Source of the DNA: Beijerinckiaceae bacterium
Lineage (GTDB): Bacteria > Pseudomonadota > Alphaproteobacteria > Rhizobiales > Beijerinckiaceae
Assembly: GCA_030684835.1 (NCBI GenBank)
Contig: JAUXWZ010000008.1
Span: 1-50,367 of the forward strand
Direction: 5' to 3'
Length of the DNA: 50,367 nt
Part shown: positions 1-8,838 of the stretch, one piece after another
How positions within the stretch are numbered: the stretch's first letter is position 1
How the letters are laid out: each line of letters opens with the position of its first letter
The notes under the pieces: generated by a model
The model's database searches: none
Seen by the model: only the letters and a program-made list of their open reading frames with translations
Told to the model about the DNA's origin: nothing
Position numbers and translations under genes: made by a program

Positions 1-1863
1 CACGTCGTGCTTGCGCGGCAGATTGGCGATTGGCTTGTCGAGCACAAGATAGCGCAAATTAAGACGTCGGCTGAGACCGCAATTGTAGCTGGGAAATGTA
101 ATGGGAAATACTCGCCCATTCACATTGTAGGGGCTTTCGCCGGGCCCGATTAATTCGTCGTAGGAGCCTATGCGCAGGGGGTTATAGCCGTTAAGCGCCT
201 CTAATCCAAGGATCATCGAGGCGTTCTGCCATTGGCCGTCCAGCCCAACCACCTCAATGCGCGGACGGAATGGACCGCCGGTTGTCTTCGCCATGTCGGT
301 CTCAATAGCCTCAACGATGCGAGCGTCTTCGCCAGATGGCGATTGAAGCAAGGCGTAATCGGCTGCAGGGCGCGCGTTCAAGACGTTGCCAGCATTTCGA
401 AGCACAAGTTCGGCGGATGTCGCAAGCGCAAGAACGCTCATCAAAATTCTGCGGGAGCGTTGCGTCCTGGCGGCGTGGAGCGCCCATGCCAGCAGCGAAA
501 GAACAATCAGCGCGCCGATGATCTGAACTCCGGCCTCAAAGGCGCGTTGCGAGACGTCGGAGAATTGCACAGACAAAACAGCGAGCGCCACAATCCCGCC
601 AGCCACAATCCCGCCAGCCACGATCAAGCCGCCGCCAATGTGCGTCTTGGGCGCGCCGTCGCGAATGTAATCGGCGGCGAGGCGACCGGTGAGATAAGCA
701 ACGCAGAGAACGACGAGGAACGTCGCATCGTTAGGCCTGCGAAACAGAGAAACGCCAGGCGCATAAGAAAACAGCCATTCGTATACGGGCGTATATCGGC
801 CAAGCGCATAGGCGAGGCTGACCACCAACGCGACAGCGATCAGCCGTCCACCCTTCAACATTATGCGCCCGCCCGCGACGCCGTGCCAAAGCAACAGAAG
901 CGCCGTCAGCGTGCCGCAAAACATGTAGTTGAACGAGCGATCCGTCGCATCAAGGCCCTTGAGCGTTTCGCCGTTGGGGCCCCAACCTTCGGAGCCTGCC
1001 CGAAGCGATCCAAACACGTCTGCGGAGAAGAACGTGGCGATGTTCAGCGGATGCCACGAGGACAGAAGCGCCGTTTCGACCGGCGTTACCGGCCTGTTTG
1101 AAAGGCCGATGAACTGCAGCGTCAGGAGAAGCGGCGGCGCCAGCAACACAACGGAGCCGATGAGCATGGTTGCGATGACGAGCGCGCGGGTGCGAAGCGT
1201 TTGCCAAATGCGCTCGCTGGCGCAGATCTGGGCGATAAACGCGGCGACCAGCAGTGCGCAGAGCAGCAACGGAACCTGGGTGCGCCCCAGCGCGATCTGC
1301 GACGCCGCGACGGCAAAGCCAAGCGCCGCCCATTTGGAATTCTTCTCGATTGCCACACGCATCAGCAAGAGCGCCACGGGGAAGAGGCCGTAAGCGCAGA
1401 TGATCCCGACATGGTTCATGCGGCCGGAAACCGCGCCGCCCAGCATGAAAACGCTCGCAGCGATGATGCTCGCCGCCGCAGGCCACCCCTCGCGCTTGCC
1501 GTGAAACACGATTGCCCACCCGCCAGCAAGAAGATGCGCGAGGACGAAGGCGTCGAAGGCGATAAGGGAAGGTTCCGGATTGATGAAAGCCCACGCCAGA
1601 AAGGGCAGGGCGAAGATCAGCGATTGCGGATCGGCGGAGCTGGGGTGCCCGGCGTAATGATAGGGATTCCAGAAGGGCGTTGATCCTGACTCTATCGCCG
1701 ACGCCATGAAACGGTAGAAGGCGTAAAACTGGTTCTTTGAATCCCACGGCACGACAAGGTCGTACATCGCCCACTGCATCAACGCCGCTAACCAAACGAA
1801 GGTCACGACTGCGAGCGCTACGCTTACTTCAGACCCACTCGGTCCCTCGTCACGCTTCCACAT
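1..1863 (-). CDS. YfhO-like polytopic membrane protein (3' end cut by window edge)
   Basis: An open frame of 621 codons with no stop runs from the ATG at 1863 to the window edge, so the C-terminus is missing. The translation is strongly hydrophobic with many membrane segments. An early extracytoplasmic loop reads TPFWNPYHYAGHPSSADP, followed later by GRYTPVYEWLFSYAPGVSLF and, near the edge, NGYNPLRIGSYDEL and LNLRYLVLD. These match the layout of YfhO-like membrane proteins, a GT-C-fold group thought to glycosylate lipid or wall polymers. That family assignment is from pattern recognition; the substrate is unknown. A 15-bp in-frame duplication at 587-616 repeats five residues (GGIVA) inside one membrane segment. 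The next gene (nupC-like) is also on the minus strand 143 bp upstream. Confidence 0.72.
   Translation of the reverse strand, partial: MWKRDEGPSGSEVSVALAVVTFVWLAALMQWAMYDLVVPWDSKNQFYAFYRFMASAIESGSTPFWNPYHYAGHPSSADPQSLIFALPFLAWAFINPEPSLIAFDAFVLAHLLAGGWAIVFHGKREGWPAAASIIAASVFMLGGAVSGRMNHVGIICAYGLFPVALLLMRVAIEKNSKWAALGFAVAASQIALGRTQVPLLLCALLVAAFIAQICASERIWQTLRTRALVIATMLIGSVVLLAPPLLLTLQFIGLSNRPVTPVETALLSSWHPLNIATFFSADVFGSLRAGSEGWGPNGETLKGLDATDRSFNYMFCGTLTALLLLWHGVAGGRIMLKGGRLIAVALVVSLAYALGRYTPVYEWLFSYAPGVSLFRRPNDATFLVVLCVAYLTGRLAADYIRDGAPKTHIGGGLIVAGGIVAGGIVALAVLSVQFSDVSQRAFEAGVQIIGALIVLSLLAWALHAARTQRSRRILMSVLALATSAELVLRNAGNVLNARPAADYALLQSPSGEDARIVEAIETDMAKTTGGPFRPRIEVVGLDGQWQNASMILGLEALNGYNPLRIGSYDELIGPGESPYNVNGRVFPITFPSYNCGLSRRLNLRYLVLDKPIANLPRKHDV
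587..616. repeat. 15-bp tandem duplication inside the YfhO-like gene
   Basis: Two exact head-to-tail copies of gccacaatcccgcca, followed by a degenerate third copy (gccacgatcaagccg). The unit is five codons, so the frame is kept and a Gly/Ile/Val/Ala-rich membrane stretch is repeated. Confidence 0.85.
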
Positions 1864-2005
1864 TGCCGCTTGCCCCCCGGCAGCGCCTGTCGCATTACTC
1901 CGGACAAGCTTGAGCGACTTTCTATCGGCAAAGCGGTTTACGCAAGAAAAACTATTTCCGGCGCGTCATCAGGGCCTTGATGGTAAGTCGCGCTATTGCC
2001 AAGTC

Positions 2006-3250
2006 TCAGTTGAGCGCCCCTGCAATTGCGCCGAGCAGGCACGTGGTCAAAGTGCCTGCAACCAAAGATTTCCCGCCAAGTGAGATGACGTCGGCGCGCC
2101 GCGCGGGCGCCATCGCGCTAAGTCCCGTCAGCATGATGCCCAGACTGGCGAAATTGGCGAAGCCGCACAATGCGTAGGTCATGATGATGCGCGTGCGCTC
2201 GGACATCGCGTCACGCGGCGTCGCGGCAAGTTCGAGATACGCCAACATCTCGTTGAGCACCGTCTTGATGCCCATCAACTGCCCGGCTGCGACCGCCTCG
2301 CCCCACGGCACGCCCATAAGCCAGGCGACTGGCGCCATGATCCATCCAAGAATGCGCTGTAACGACAACGCCCCGCCCAGGAGGTCCGGGAACAAACCGA
2401 GGGTGGCGTTACAAAGCCACACCAGCGCGACGAGCACGATGATCGACGCCAGAATTGAGAGATACAATTCCAGCCCCGACTGCGTGCCGCGCACGATCGC
2501 ATCCATTGAACTGTCGGCGACGCGAGGAACCTGCGCGTCTAGGGCTTTGCTTTCTTCAGTCTCTGGAACCATGAGGCGCGCGATGAGCAACGCAGCCGGG
2601 GCCCCCAGCACCGAGGCGACAAGTAAATGCGCGCTGGCGTCAGGAATGATGGGCCGCAGCAGCGACGCGTAGAGCACGAACACGGTGCCCGCGATTCCCG
2701 CCATGCCGCCGGTCATCACCATAAACAGCTCGGATCGCGTCAACAGATTCAGATAGGGCCTGATGAAGAGCGGCGCTTCCACCATGCCAAGAAATATGTT
2801 GGCCGCAGTGGAAAGCCCCACAGGACCGCTTACTCCCATCGTTCGGTTGAGCAGCAGCGAGAAGCCCGCAATCAGCGGCTGCAATATGCCCCAGTAGAAC
2901 AGAAGCGTCGTTAGCGCGCTCACCACAAGCACCACCGGCAGCGCCTGAAAGGCGAAGATGAACTGCGCCGCCGGATTTGCGATTTCGTAAGGGGCCGCTC
3001 CTCCGCCAAGGAAGCCGAAAACGAAAGAAGTCCCCGCGCGCGTTGCGGACGCAACCGAGTCGACGCCTGCATTGAGCGAGGCGACAGCCTTCGCCATCCA
3101 GGGCGACAGTATGAAGGCTACGGCGAGGGCCAGCGTCACGGCCAGCCCTTTGGCCGCCGCGCCGAAGTCCACCGCGCCGCGGTTTTCGCTCAGGAGCCAG
3201 GCGAGTGCGAGCAGCGCAAAGATTCCGAATGCCGACTGCAATTGCAACAT
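2006..3250 (-). CDS. NupC-family concentrative nucleoside transporter
   Basis: A 414-residue inner-membrane protein of the concentrative nucleoside transporter (NupC/CNT) family, which imports nucleosides with protons or sodium. Visible family features are the N-terminal segment LQSAFGIFALLALAWLLSENR, the gate-domain stretch FVFGFLGGG, the core motif EAPLFIRPYLNLLTRSELF, MTGGMAGIAGTV, and the C-terminal block AYLELAATPRDAMSERTRII followed by TYALCGFANFASLGI. The reading frame extends 56 codons further upstream, but those residues are not membrane-like. MLQLQSAF at 3250 is where family similarity begins and is preceded by a G-rich stretch, so this start is preferred. It diverges from the first Bug receptor gene; the 136 bp between them must hold both promoters. 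Confidence 0.9.
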   Translation of the reverse strand: MLQLQSAFGIFALLALAWLLSENRGAVDFGAAAKGLAVTLALAVAFILSPWMAKAVASLNAGVDSVASATRAGTSFVFGFLGGGAAPYEIANPAAQFIFAFQALPVVLVVSALTTLLFYWGILQPLIAGFSLLLNRTMGVSGPVGLSTAANIFLGMVEAPLFIRPYLNLLTRSELFMVMTGGMAGIAGTVFVLYASLLRPIIPDASAHLLVASVLGAPAALLIARLMVPETEESKALDAQVPRVADSSMDAIVRGTQSGLELYLSILASIIVLVALVWLCNATLGLFPDLLGGALSLQRILGWIMAPVAWLMGVPWGEAVAAGQLMGIKTVLNEMLAYLELAATPRDAMSERTRIIMTYALCGFANFASLGIMLTGLSAMAPARRADVISLGGKSLVAGTLTTCLLGAIAGALN

Positions 3251-3386
3251 GAACGCCCCCGCGATGGTGGGCACTGTAGGGCTCGCGCTGACTGACCTCA
3301 ATCCGCGCACGCGGTTGCAGGGCAAGTTAATGTGGTGTTTGCTTGCCAAAGGCCCGGAAAAACGGGCGGTCGGGGAGGATTGAGTT

Positions 3387-4421
3387 ATGCTGCAGCCTGC
3401 AAGCCTGTTCGCCGTCATGGCGTCTACCGTCGCGGCGCTGCTCTCCAGCTGCGCGGGTGGCGCCGCTCAGAGCCCTGACGCTTTTTACAAGGGCCGGCAG
3501 CTCAGCATGATCGTCGGTAATGCTGCTGGCGGCGGGTATGATGTTTATGCGCGACATGTCGCGCGCCACATCGTGCGGTTCCTGCCGGGCGAGCCTAATT
3601 TCATTGTCCAGAACATGCCCGGCGCAGGCGGCTTTCAGGCGACCAATTATCTCTACAACGTCGCGGCCAAGGATGGCTCCGTCGCGGGCCTTCTTCAACG
3701 CGGCGTCCCGCTGGCGCCGTTGCTGGAAACGCGCAAGGTGAACATGAGTTTTGATGCGCGCAAGTTCAACTGGATTGGCAGCGTCAACGCGGACACGGGA
3801 CTTATCATTGTCTGGCATACCGCAAAACATCACACGATGGAGGATCTGTTCACGCATGAGCTTGTCATCGGATCGTCCTCGCCCACTCTCGAATTGATAC
3901 CGCTTTTCCTGAACAATTTGCTCGGCGCAAAACTGCGCATCATTCAGGGGTACAAGAGCGGCAACGAAGTGCTGCACGCCATGGAGCGCGGTGAGGTCGA
4001 GGGACGCGTCACAGGCGGATGGACCGGCGCACGCATGATCGTCGACGGCTGGCGCAAGGACAACAAGGTTCGCTTCCTCGCTGTCCTCTCGCCCAAAGCG
4101 AACGCCGAGTTTCCCGATACGCCCCTTCTGCGCACGTTCGCGAAAAATGACACGCAGCGACAGATCATAGATTTGCTGCTCGCCGCGCAATTGTGGGGGC
4201 GTCCCTTCGCCATGCCTCCGGGCGTGCCTGAGGATCGCGTCGCCGTGATGCGCAAGGCGTTCGACGCCATGTCCGTTGACGAGTCATTCCTGAAGGAGGC
4301 GGCGAAATCAGACCTCGACATAGACGTGCTCAACGGCGTTGAAATGCACCGCATGCTGGATGAACTTTACGGGCTTCCGGCCGATGTGGTCGAACTTGCG
4401 CGAAAGTCAATTACGCCTTGA
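3387..4421 (+). CDS. Bug/TctC-type tripartite tricarboxylate receptor (copy 1)
   Basis: A 344-residue periplasmic solute receptor of the Bug/TctC family, which captures carboxylated small molecules. A hydrophobic N-terminal signal ends near AAQSPDAFYKG. LSSC at residues 19-22 resembles a lipobox, so lipid anchoring is possible, although the n-region has no Lys or Arg. The start is firm: a frame stop lies 6 nt before the ATG and ggggagg sits at good spacing. Subfamily marks shared with the receptors at 4524, 7743 and 10802 are FYKGR, GGGYDVYARHVARH, QNMPGAG, FNWIGS and AMERGEVEG. No TctA/TctB membrane partner is present in the window. It heads a plus-strand run with the second receptor and the OCD-like enzyme. 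The ligand is unknown. Confidence 0.88.
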   Translation: MLQPASLFAVMASTVAALLSSCAGGAAQSPDAFYKGRQLSMIVGNAAGGGYDVYARHVARHIVRFLPGEPNFIVQNMPGAGGFQATNYLYNVAAKDGSVAGLLQRGVPLAPLLETRKVNMSFDARKFNWIGSVNADTGLIIVWHTAKHHTMEDLFTHELVIGSSSPTLELIPLFLNNLLGAKLRIIQGYKSGNEVLHAMERGEVEGRVTGGWTGARMIVDGWRKDNKVRFLAVLSPKANAEFPDTPLLRTFAKNDTQRQIIDLLLAAQLWGRPFAMPPGVPEDRVAVMRKAFDAMSVDESFLKEAAKSDLDIDVLNGVEMHRMLDELYGLPADVVELARKSITP

Positions 4422-4523
4422 GAAAATCCCGGCGAAGCGAAGTGTCGCCGCCGCCGCCTTGCAGGTCGTTGAGCGGCCCCGTATCATCAAAGCCGAAACG
4501 AACACAAGATCGTGGAGGAAACG

Positions 4524-5591
4524 ATGACTCATGGCCGGGCGCGGGCCGCCGCATCTTTTGCCGCACTTTTGGTAGCCGCCACCATACTGGTTGGCGTCGG
4601 GCCCTCGCTAGCGCAAAGTCCCGAGCAGTTTTACCGCGGCAAGTCGGTTGAGCTTCTCGTCGGTTATGCGCCCGGTGGGCTCAACGACACGCTCTCGCGC
4701 GTTGTCGCACGGCATATAGGTCGCAAAATTCCCGGCGAGCCGAGCATCGTCGTGCGCAACATGTCTTCGGCAGGGCCAATAGGCATCGCCAACCACATGT
4801 ACACTGCGGCGGAAAAGGACGGATCGGTCATCGCCTCGCTCGACCGCACGGGCGCCCAACTCTCCATTCGAGGCGAACTCGCGGCGCGTTTTGATCCTTT
4901 GAAATTCAACTGGCTGGGCAGCATCGCCTCTTTCGAGCGCGACGCCTATCTGCTGCTCGTCAACACGGGGCATGCCGCCAGGTCCGCCAAGGATCTTCAG
5001 GGCGGCGTCGTAAAGGCGATCATCGGCTCGGTTGGCGCTGGCTCCACAAATCAGGTCTTTGCAATGCTCGCAAAGGAGGCCTTGAAGCTCAATCTCGATA
5101 CCGTGAAAGGTTATCGCGGGACCGGGCCTATCTTCCTCGCCATGCAAAGCGGAGAAGTCGATGGCGTCGTCACAGGCATCAGCACGTTGACGACGACGCA
5201 AGCCGACTTGTGGAACAACAAGAAAGTCCGCGCTCTCGTCCAGTTTGGCCGCGCCACGCGCCATCCGCTGCTGCCGGACGTGCCGACGGGCCGTGAGTTG
5301 GCGCCGGACGCGCAGACGCAGGCGCTGATCAAATTCGCCGAACTGCCGTTTCAGATGTCCCGCCCATTCATCGCGCCTCCCGACCTTCCTGCCGATAGAG
5401 CGAAGGCCCTGAAGGAGGCTTTCATGGCAACCATGAAAGATCCCGATTTCATCGCCGAACTCGACAAGATAAAGTTCGACGATCTCAGTCCAATCGACGG
5501 CGAAGCGATTCTTGCACTCGTGCGCGAGGCGCTTCAAACGCCCAAGGCGACCATCGAAAAATACAATCAGATCGAAAAGTCGGGCGGCTGA
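4524..5591 (+). CDS. Bug/TctC-type tripartite tricarboxylate receptor (copy 2)
   Basis: A 355-residue periplasmic receptor paralogous to its upstream neighbour. The signal peptide has a basic n-region (THGRARA), a hydrophobic core and a likely cut after SLAQ, followed by SPEQFYRGKSVELLVGY. Subfamily marks are GGLNDTLSRVVARH, FNWLGS and AMQSGEVDGVVTG; the Glu-Arg of the related receptors is Gln-Ser here. A GTG at 4512 could also start the frame, but ggagg at 4514-4518 fits the ATG at 4524. The gene lies 102 bp after copy 1 and 36 bp before the OCD-like enzyme, suggesting a shared transcript. The ligand is unknown; the neighbouring enzyme hints at an amino- or imino-acid-like compound, which is inference only. 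Confidence 0.88.
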   Translation: MTHGRARAAASFAALLVAATILVGVGPSLAQSPEQFYRGKSVELLVGYAPGGLNDTLSRVVARHIGRKIPGEPSIVVRNMSSAGPIGIANHMYTAAEKDGSVIASLDRTGAQLSIRGELAARFDPLKFNWLGSIASFERDAYLLLVNTGHAARSAKDLQGGVVKAIIGSVGAGSTNQVFAMLAKEALKLNLDTVKGYRGTGPIFLAMQSGEVDGVVTGISTLTTTQADLWNNKKVRALVQFGRATRHPLLPDVPTGRELAPDAQTQALIKFAELPFQMSRPFIAPPDLPADRAKALKEAFMATMKDPDFIAELDKIKFDDLSPIDGEAILALVREALQTPKATIEKYNQIEKSGG

Positions 5592-5627
5592 AATCCCTCA
5601 AAGTTCATCCAGAAAAAGGACGGTCAT

Positions 5628-6734
5628 ATGACCCTCATCATCAACAACGACGACGTCGCGAAAGTCCTCACTATGGAGGACACGATTGCGGCGCTGGAAG
5701 AATCCTATCGCAATCTTTTCCTTGGCGAAGCAGTTTGCCGTCCGAGAATCGACATTCGCATTCCCACCAGCAATCCGGAGCGTAATTACCAGTTCGGCTC
5801 GATGGAGGGCGGCTCCACGGGCGGCTATTTCGCCGTGCGCATGAAGTCAGACATCATCTACGAAGAGCGCAACGGCGATGTGGTGACACAGGAGAAATAC
5901 TGCACGAAGCCCGGCTTGTTCTGCGGTTTGATCTTTCTCACGTCCATTGAGAACGGCGAGCCGCTTGCTTTCATCAATGACGGGTTCCTGCAGCACATGC
6001 GCGTTGCCGGCGATGGCGGCATCGGCGTGAAATACATGGCGCGCAAGGACGCAAAGGTTGTCGGCATGCTTGGCTCGGGGGGCATGGCGCGCGATCACAT
6101 GGCCTCATTCATGGCCGTTCGCAATATCGAGAAATTGCAGGTGTTCAGTCCGACCAAGGCGAACCGTGAGGCGTTCGCGAGTGAAATGGCGGCCAAGTAC
6201 AACATCGAGGTGCAGGTCTGTGACCGGCCGGAAGAGATTTACAAGGGCGCGGACATTGTCGCCGCGCTCACGGACTCAGCGGTGCCTGTGCTCAACGGTG
6301 CGCTCATCGAACAGGGCGCCCACGTGGTCAACATCGGCGGCAGTGGCGTCCCGGACGCGGAAACGATCCGCCGCGCCGACGTCTATCTTCGTTTCGGCGA
6401 TACGCCCGCGCCCGTTGGGCGGCCCGAGCTTGCGCTTGATGATGAATACATCGCCTGGGAGGCGCGCCCTGCGTCGCGTAAGTTTGGCGATGGGCGTTGG
6501 GGCAAAAAGGCCCATGGCGTTTTGGCGCCGGAAAAGCGCATCACGCTCGCCGACATCTGGAGCGGCAAGACGCCGGGCCGCACTTCGCCCGAGCAGATCA
6601 CGTGGTCCGAGCGGGGCAATCTGCAAGGCGCCCAATTCTATGCTGTGGCGGGCCGCGTTTATGAGCTCGTGAAAGCCAAGGGGCTCGGTTACGAAATCCC
6701 CACCGAAATGTTCCTGCAGACCATCAGGAACTAG
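5628..6734 (+). CDS. Ornithine cyclodeaminase / mu-crystallin family protein
   Basis: A 368-residue cytoplasmic protein of the ornithine cyclodeaminase/mu-crystallin family, NAD(P)-dependent enzymes acting on amino or imino acids (cyclodeaminases, ketimine reductases, alanine or opine dehydrogenases). A family Lys lies in VRMKSD (K73). The dinucleotide-binding turn is GMLGSGGMARD (residues 147-156), and VVNIGGSGVPDAETI (234-247) corresponds to the active-site loop with a candidate Asp at 243. It is longer than many family members (about 310-350) because of inserts around residues 80-95 and 270-300. It follows two Bug receptors and probably acts on what they import or on a derivative. The exact reaction cannot be assigned. 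Its TAG stop overlaps the end of the opposite-strand phosphoesterase gene. Confidence 0.85.
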   Translation: MTLIINNDDVAKVLTMEDTIAALEESYRNLFLGEAVCRPRIDIRIPTSNPERNYQFGSMEGGSTGGYFAVRMKSDIIYEERNGDVVTQEKYCTKPGLFCGLIFLTSIENGEPLAFINDGFLQHMRVAGDGGIGVKYMARKDAKVVGMLGSGGMARDHMASFMAVRNIEKLQVFSPTKANREAFASEMAAKYNIEVQVCDRPEEIYKGADIVAALTDSAVPVLNGALIEQGAHVVNIGGSGVPDAETIRRADVYLRFGDTPAPVGRPELALDDEYIAWEARPASRKFGDGRWGKKAHGVLAPEKRITLADIWSGKTPGRTSPEQITWSERGNLQGAQFYAVAGRVYELVKAKGLGYEIPTEMFLQTIRN

Positions 6735-7576
6735 GGCGCAGGCCAGAATATATCGGGAAGATCAAGCGGCGCGCCGGTAGCGCGTCGCTCTGTCTGAGGC
6801 AACACATCAAGGCTTGGCCAAAGTCCGCTCGACAGTGCATCGGCGTAGCCCATGGGAAGGCCCGCAGCGCGCATCTTCGATGCGGCCGTAGCGTGATCGT
6901 AGTCCAGCGCATGATGGCTCACACGAATCCCGCCGCCTTCGGGCGTTACCATGCTGAACCACACGCGGGGCGCGCCCTCATTGGCGGGCATGCCGATGGC
7001 GCCTGCGTTATGCCAAAGCCGTCCGTCAATGATCTGCGTGAACGGCAAGCCGCAATGTCCGCCGATGACGCCGTCGGCGCCGGTGAGCGCAATCTGCCGG
7101 CTTTTTTCTGCCGCGTTTGTTGACGCGAAAACATAGCCCGCAATCTGCTCCACTCCGCCGTGAATAACGGCAAGGCGGCTCCCACCAATTTCGATGTCGA
7201 GGCGACGGGGCAGGGCGCCCATCCATGCCCGCTGATCGTCGCGCACCTGTTTCGCCGCGTAGGCGTACCATGTCGCACTGAGAAGATCGCAGGCCGTGCC
7301 GGCCTCAAAACCACAACCGCAATCATCCGCGCTGACAGCCAGAGACTCCTCGCAATTGCCCATCACGACGCGAACGCCCGATTGCATCACAAGGTCGAGC
7401 GTCGCCTGCGCGTCCGCGCAATAGGCCACGACGTCTCCCGTGCAAATGATGTTCGCTGGCGCAACGCCGCGCCGCGCCGCTTCCGCCAGCATCGCCTGCG
7501 TGGCTTCCAGATTGCTGTATGCCCCTCCGAAGATGAGCAGCGGATCATCGGCATGAATGAGGGAAGTCTTGGGCAT
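6731..7576 (-). CDS. Metallophosphoesterase-like protein with altered metal motif
   Basis: A 281-residue calcineurin-like phosphoesterase-fold protein. Recognisable blocks are TGDVVAY (46-52, usual GD motif), VMGNCEES (71-78, usual GNHE), VIHGG (138-141) and IGGHCGLPFT (171-180). The first canonical block, D-x-H in active enzymes, reads IFGGAYSN (15-22), so two metal ligands appear replaced. A Cys-rich DDCGCGF near residue 85 is another mark. I believe similar alphaproteobacterial proteins share this form, but that is memory rather than a search. The start is placed at MPKTSLIH; 25 upstream codons are open but not family-like. It is the only minus-strand gene inside the receptor cluster, and its last four bases overlap the end of the OCD-like gene. 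Substrate unknown. Confidence 0.75.
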   Translation of the reverse strand: MPKTSLIHADDPLLIFGGAYSNLEATQAMLAEAARRGVAPANIICTGDVVAYCADAQATLDLVMQSGVRVVMGNCEESLAVSADDCGCGFEAGTACDLLSATWYAYAAKQVRDDQRAWMGALPRRLDIEIGGSRLAVIHGGVEQIAGYVFASTNAAEKSRQIALTGADGVIGGHCGLPFTQIIDGRLWHNAGAIGMPANEGAPRVWFSMVTPEGGGIRVSHHALDYDHATAASKMRAAGLPMGYADALSSGLWPSLDVLPQTERRATGAPLDLPDIFWPAP

Positions 7577-7742
7577 CGATTTCCAGAGCGGGAGGGGACG
7601 GCCATGCGATAACACGCAGACGAGTAAAACGCTCGCAAGGGCGCTCATCAAGGCGGCATGTCGGACGCCACACGCCAGCCTGCTTGCAACCTGGTCGTCC
7701 CGTGCGAATATCCCTCACAAGCAAAAGTGGAGGAGGCGGTCG

Positions 7743-8762
7743 ATGGGACTTCGCGGGGCGCTTCGTGCGTCTGTTCTCGCCGTGGTGATGGCCGTCACAA
7801 CACCCGCGTACGCCGACGAAGGTGTCGCAGCCTTTTACAAGGGCCGCTCCGTCGATCTCATCGTGGGATACGGCACGGGCGGCGGCTACGATACTTACGC
7901 CCGGGCGCTCGCGCCGCATCTGGCGAAACATCTGCCCGGCGCGCCGCAGATCGTCATCCGCAACATGCCCGGCGCCAGCAGCCTCAATGCCTTGCGCCAC
8001 ATTGCGACCACGGCGCCGCGCGATGGCGGCGCGATTGGCGCGTTCAACCCCGTTCTCATCACAATGGCGGCGCTGGAGCCGGCAAAGGTGAAACTGGACT
8101 TTGGCGCCCTCACGTGGATCGGCAATATGTCGTCCGACACCAAGACCTGCATGCTGCGGGCAGGCGCGGGCCTCACCCGTCTGGAGGATTTCAAAACCCG
8201 AAAGGCTTCCATAGGCGCGACGTCGCAGGGCAGCGGTCAGATTTACGGCGTCATTCTGCGCCACATCTTCGGCGACAACGTCCAGATCGTCACGGGTTAC
8301 CCGTCCACCAACGACATTGCCCTCGCGATGGAGCGCGGTGAGGTGGATGGTATGTGCACCGGCTGGGGCGTCATTGAGGTCACCAAGCCTGATTGGATCA
8401 AGCGCGATTTCATGCGCGTGCTGACCCAGTTTGCCGCCCAGCGGGACAAGCGCATCGCCTCCGTGCCCTTGATCCACGAAGCGGCGCTGCCAAGCGGCAT
8501 GTCGGCGGCGATCACTTTCCTCACACTCTCGGATGTGGTGACCCGGCCCATCGTCGCCCCGCCGCTTGTGCCTGCGGCCAGAGCGGAGGCGCTGCGGCGC
8601 GCCTTCGATGCGGCCATGGCGGATGCGGACTTTCTCGCCTTCGCCAAGAAGACCGGCCTCGACATTGATCCAACCACCGGGGAGGATCTCGCAAGAATTG
8701 TTCAGAGCATTTTCGCAACGCCGCCCCACGCCCTCGAATTTGCCCGCAAACTCTACAATTAG
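7743..8762 (+). CDS. Bug/TctC-type tripartite tricarboxylate receptor (copy 3)
   Basis: A 339-residue periplasmic receptor. The start at 7743 has a strong ggaggagg ribosome site and a clear signal peptide (basic GLRGALRAS, hydrophobic VLAVVMAVTTPAYA, cut before DEG). The mature protein begins near FYKGRSVDLIVGYGTGGGYD. It shares IRNMPGAS, LTWIGNMS and ALAMERGEVDGMCTG with copies 1, 2 and 4. The frame is open 62 codons further upstream, but that part overlaps the divergent phosphoesterase gene and is not signal-like. It probably starts a second transcript with the bicupin gene 76 bp downstream. The ligand is unknown. Confidence 0.88.
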   Translation: MGLRGALRASVLAVVMAVTTPAYADEGVAAFYKGRSVDLIVGYGTGGGYDTYARALAPHLAKHLPGAPQIVIRNMPGASSLNALRHIATTAPRDGGAIGAFNPVLITMAALEPAKVKLDFGALTWIGNMSSDTKTCMLRAGAGLTRLEDFKTRKASIGATSQGSGQIYGVILRHIFGDNVQIVTGYPSTNDIALAMERGEVDGMCTGWGVIEVTKPDWIKRDFMRVLTQFAAQRDKRIASVPLIHEAALPSGMSAAITFLTLSDVVTRPIVAPPLVPAARAEALRRAFDAAMADADFLAFAKKTGLDIDPTTGEDLARIVQSIFATPPHALEFARKLYN

Positions 8763-8838
8763 TCCGTCTGCTCTTGAGCAATCCGTCGCAAGGCGTTAGT
8801 CCGGAGTAGGCAAAAAATCGCAAACAGGGAGGTCTTCT

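Noticed and set aside
232-1101. A 289-residue plus-strand frame near the left edge
   Set aside because: Its codons mirror the minus-strand YfhO-like membrane protein, which has real family motifs; the plus-strand product is Arg/His-rich and unstructured.
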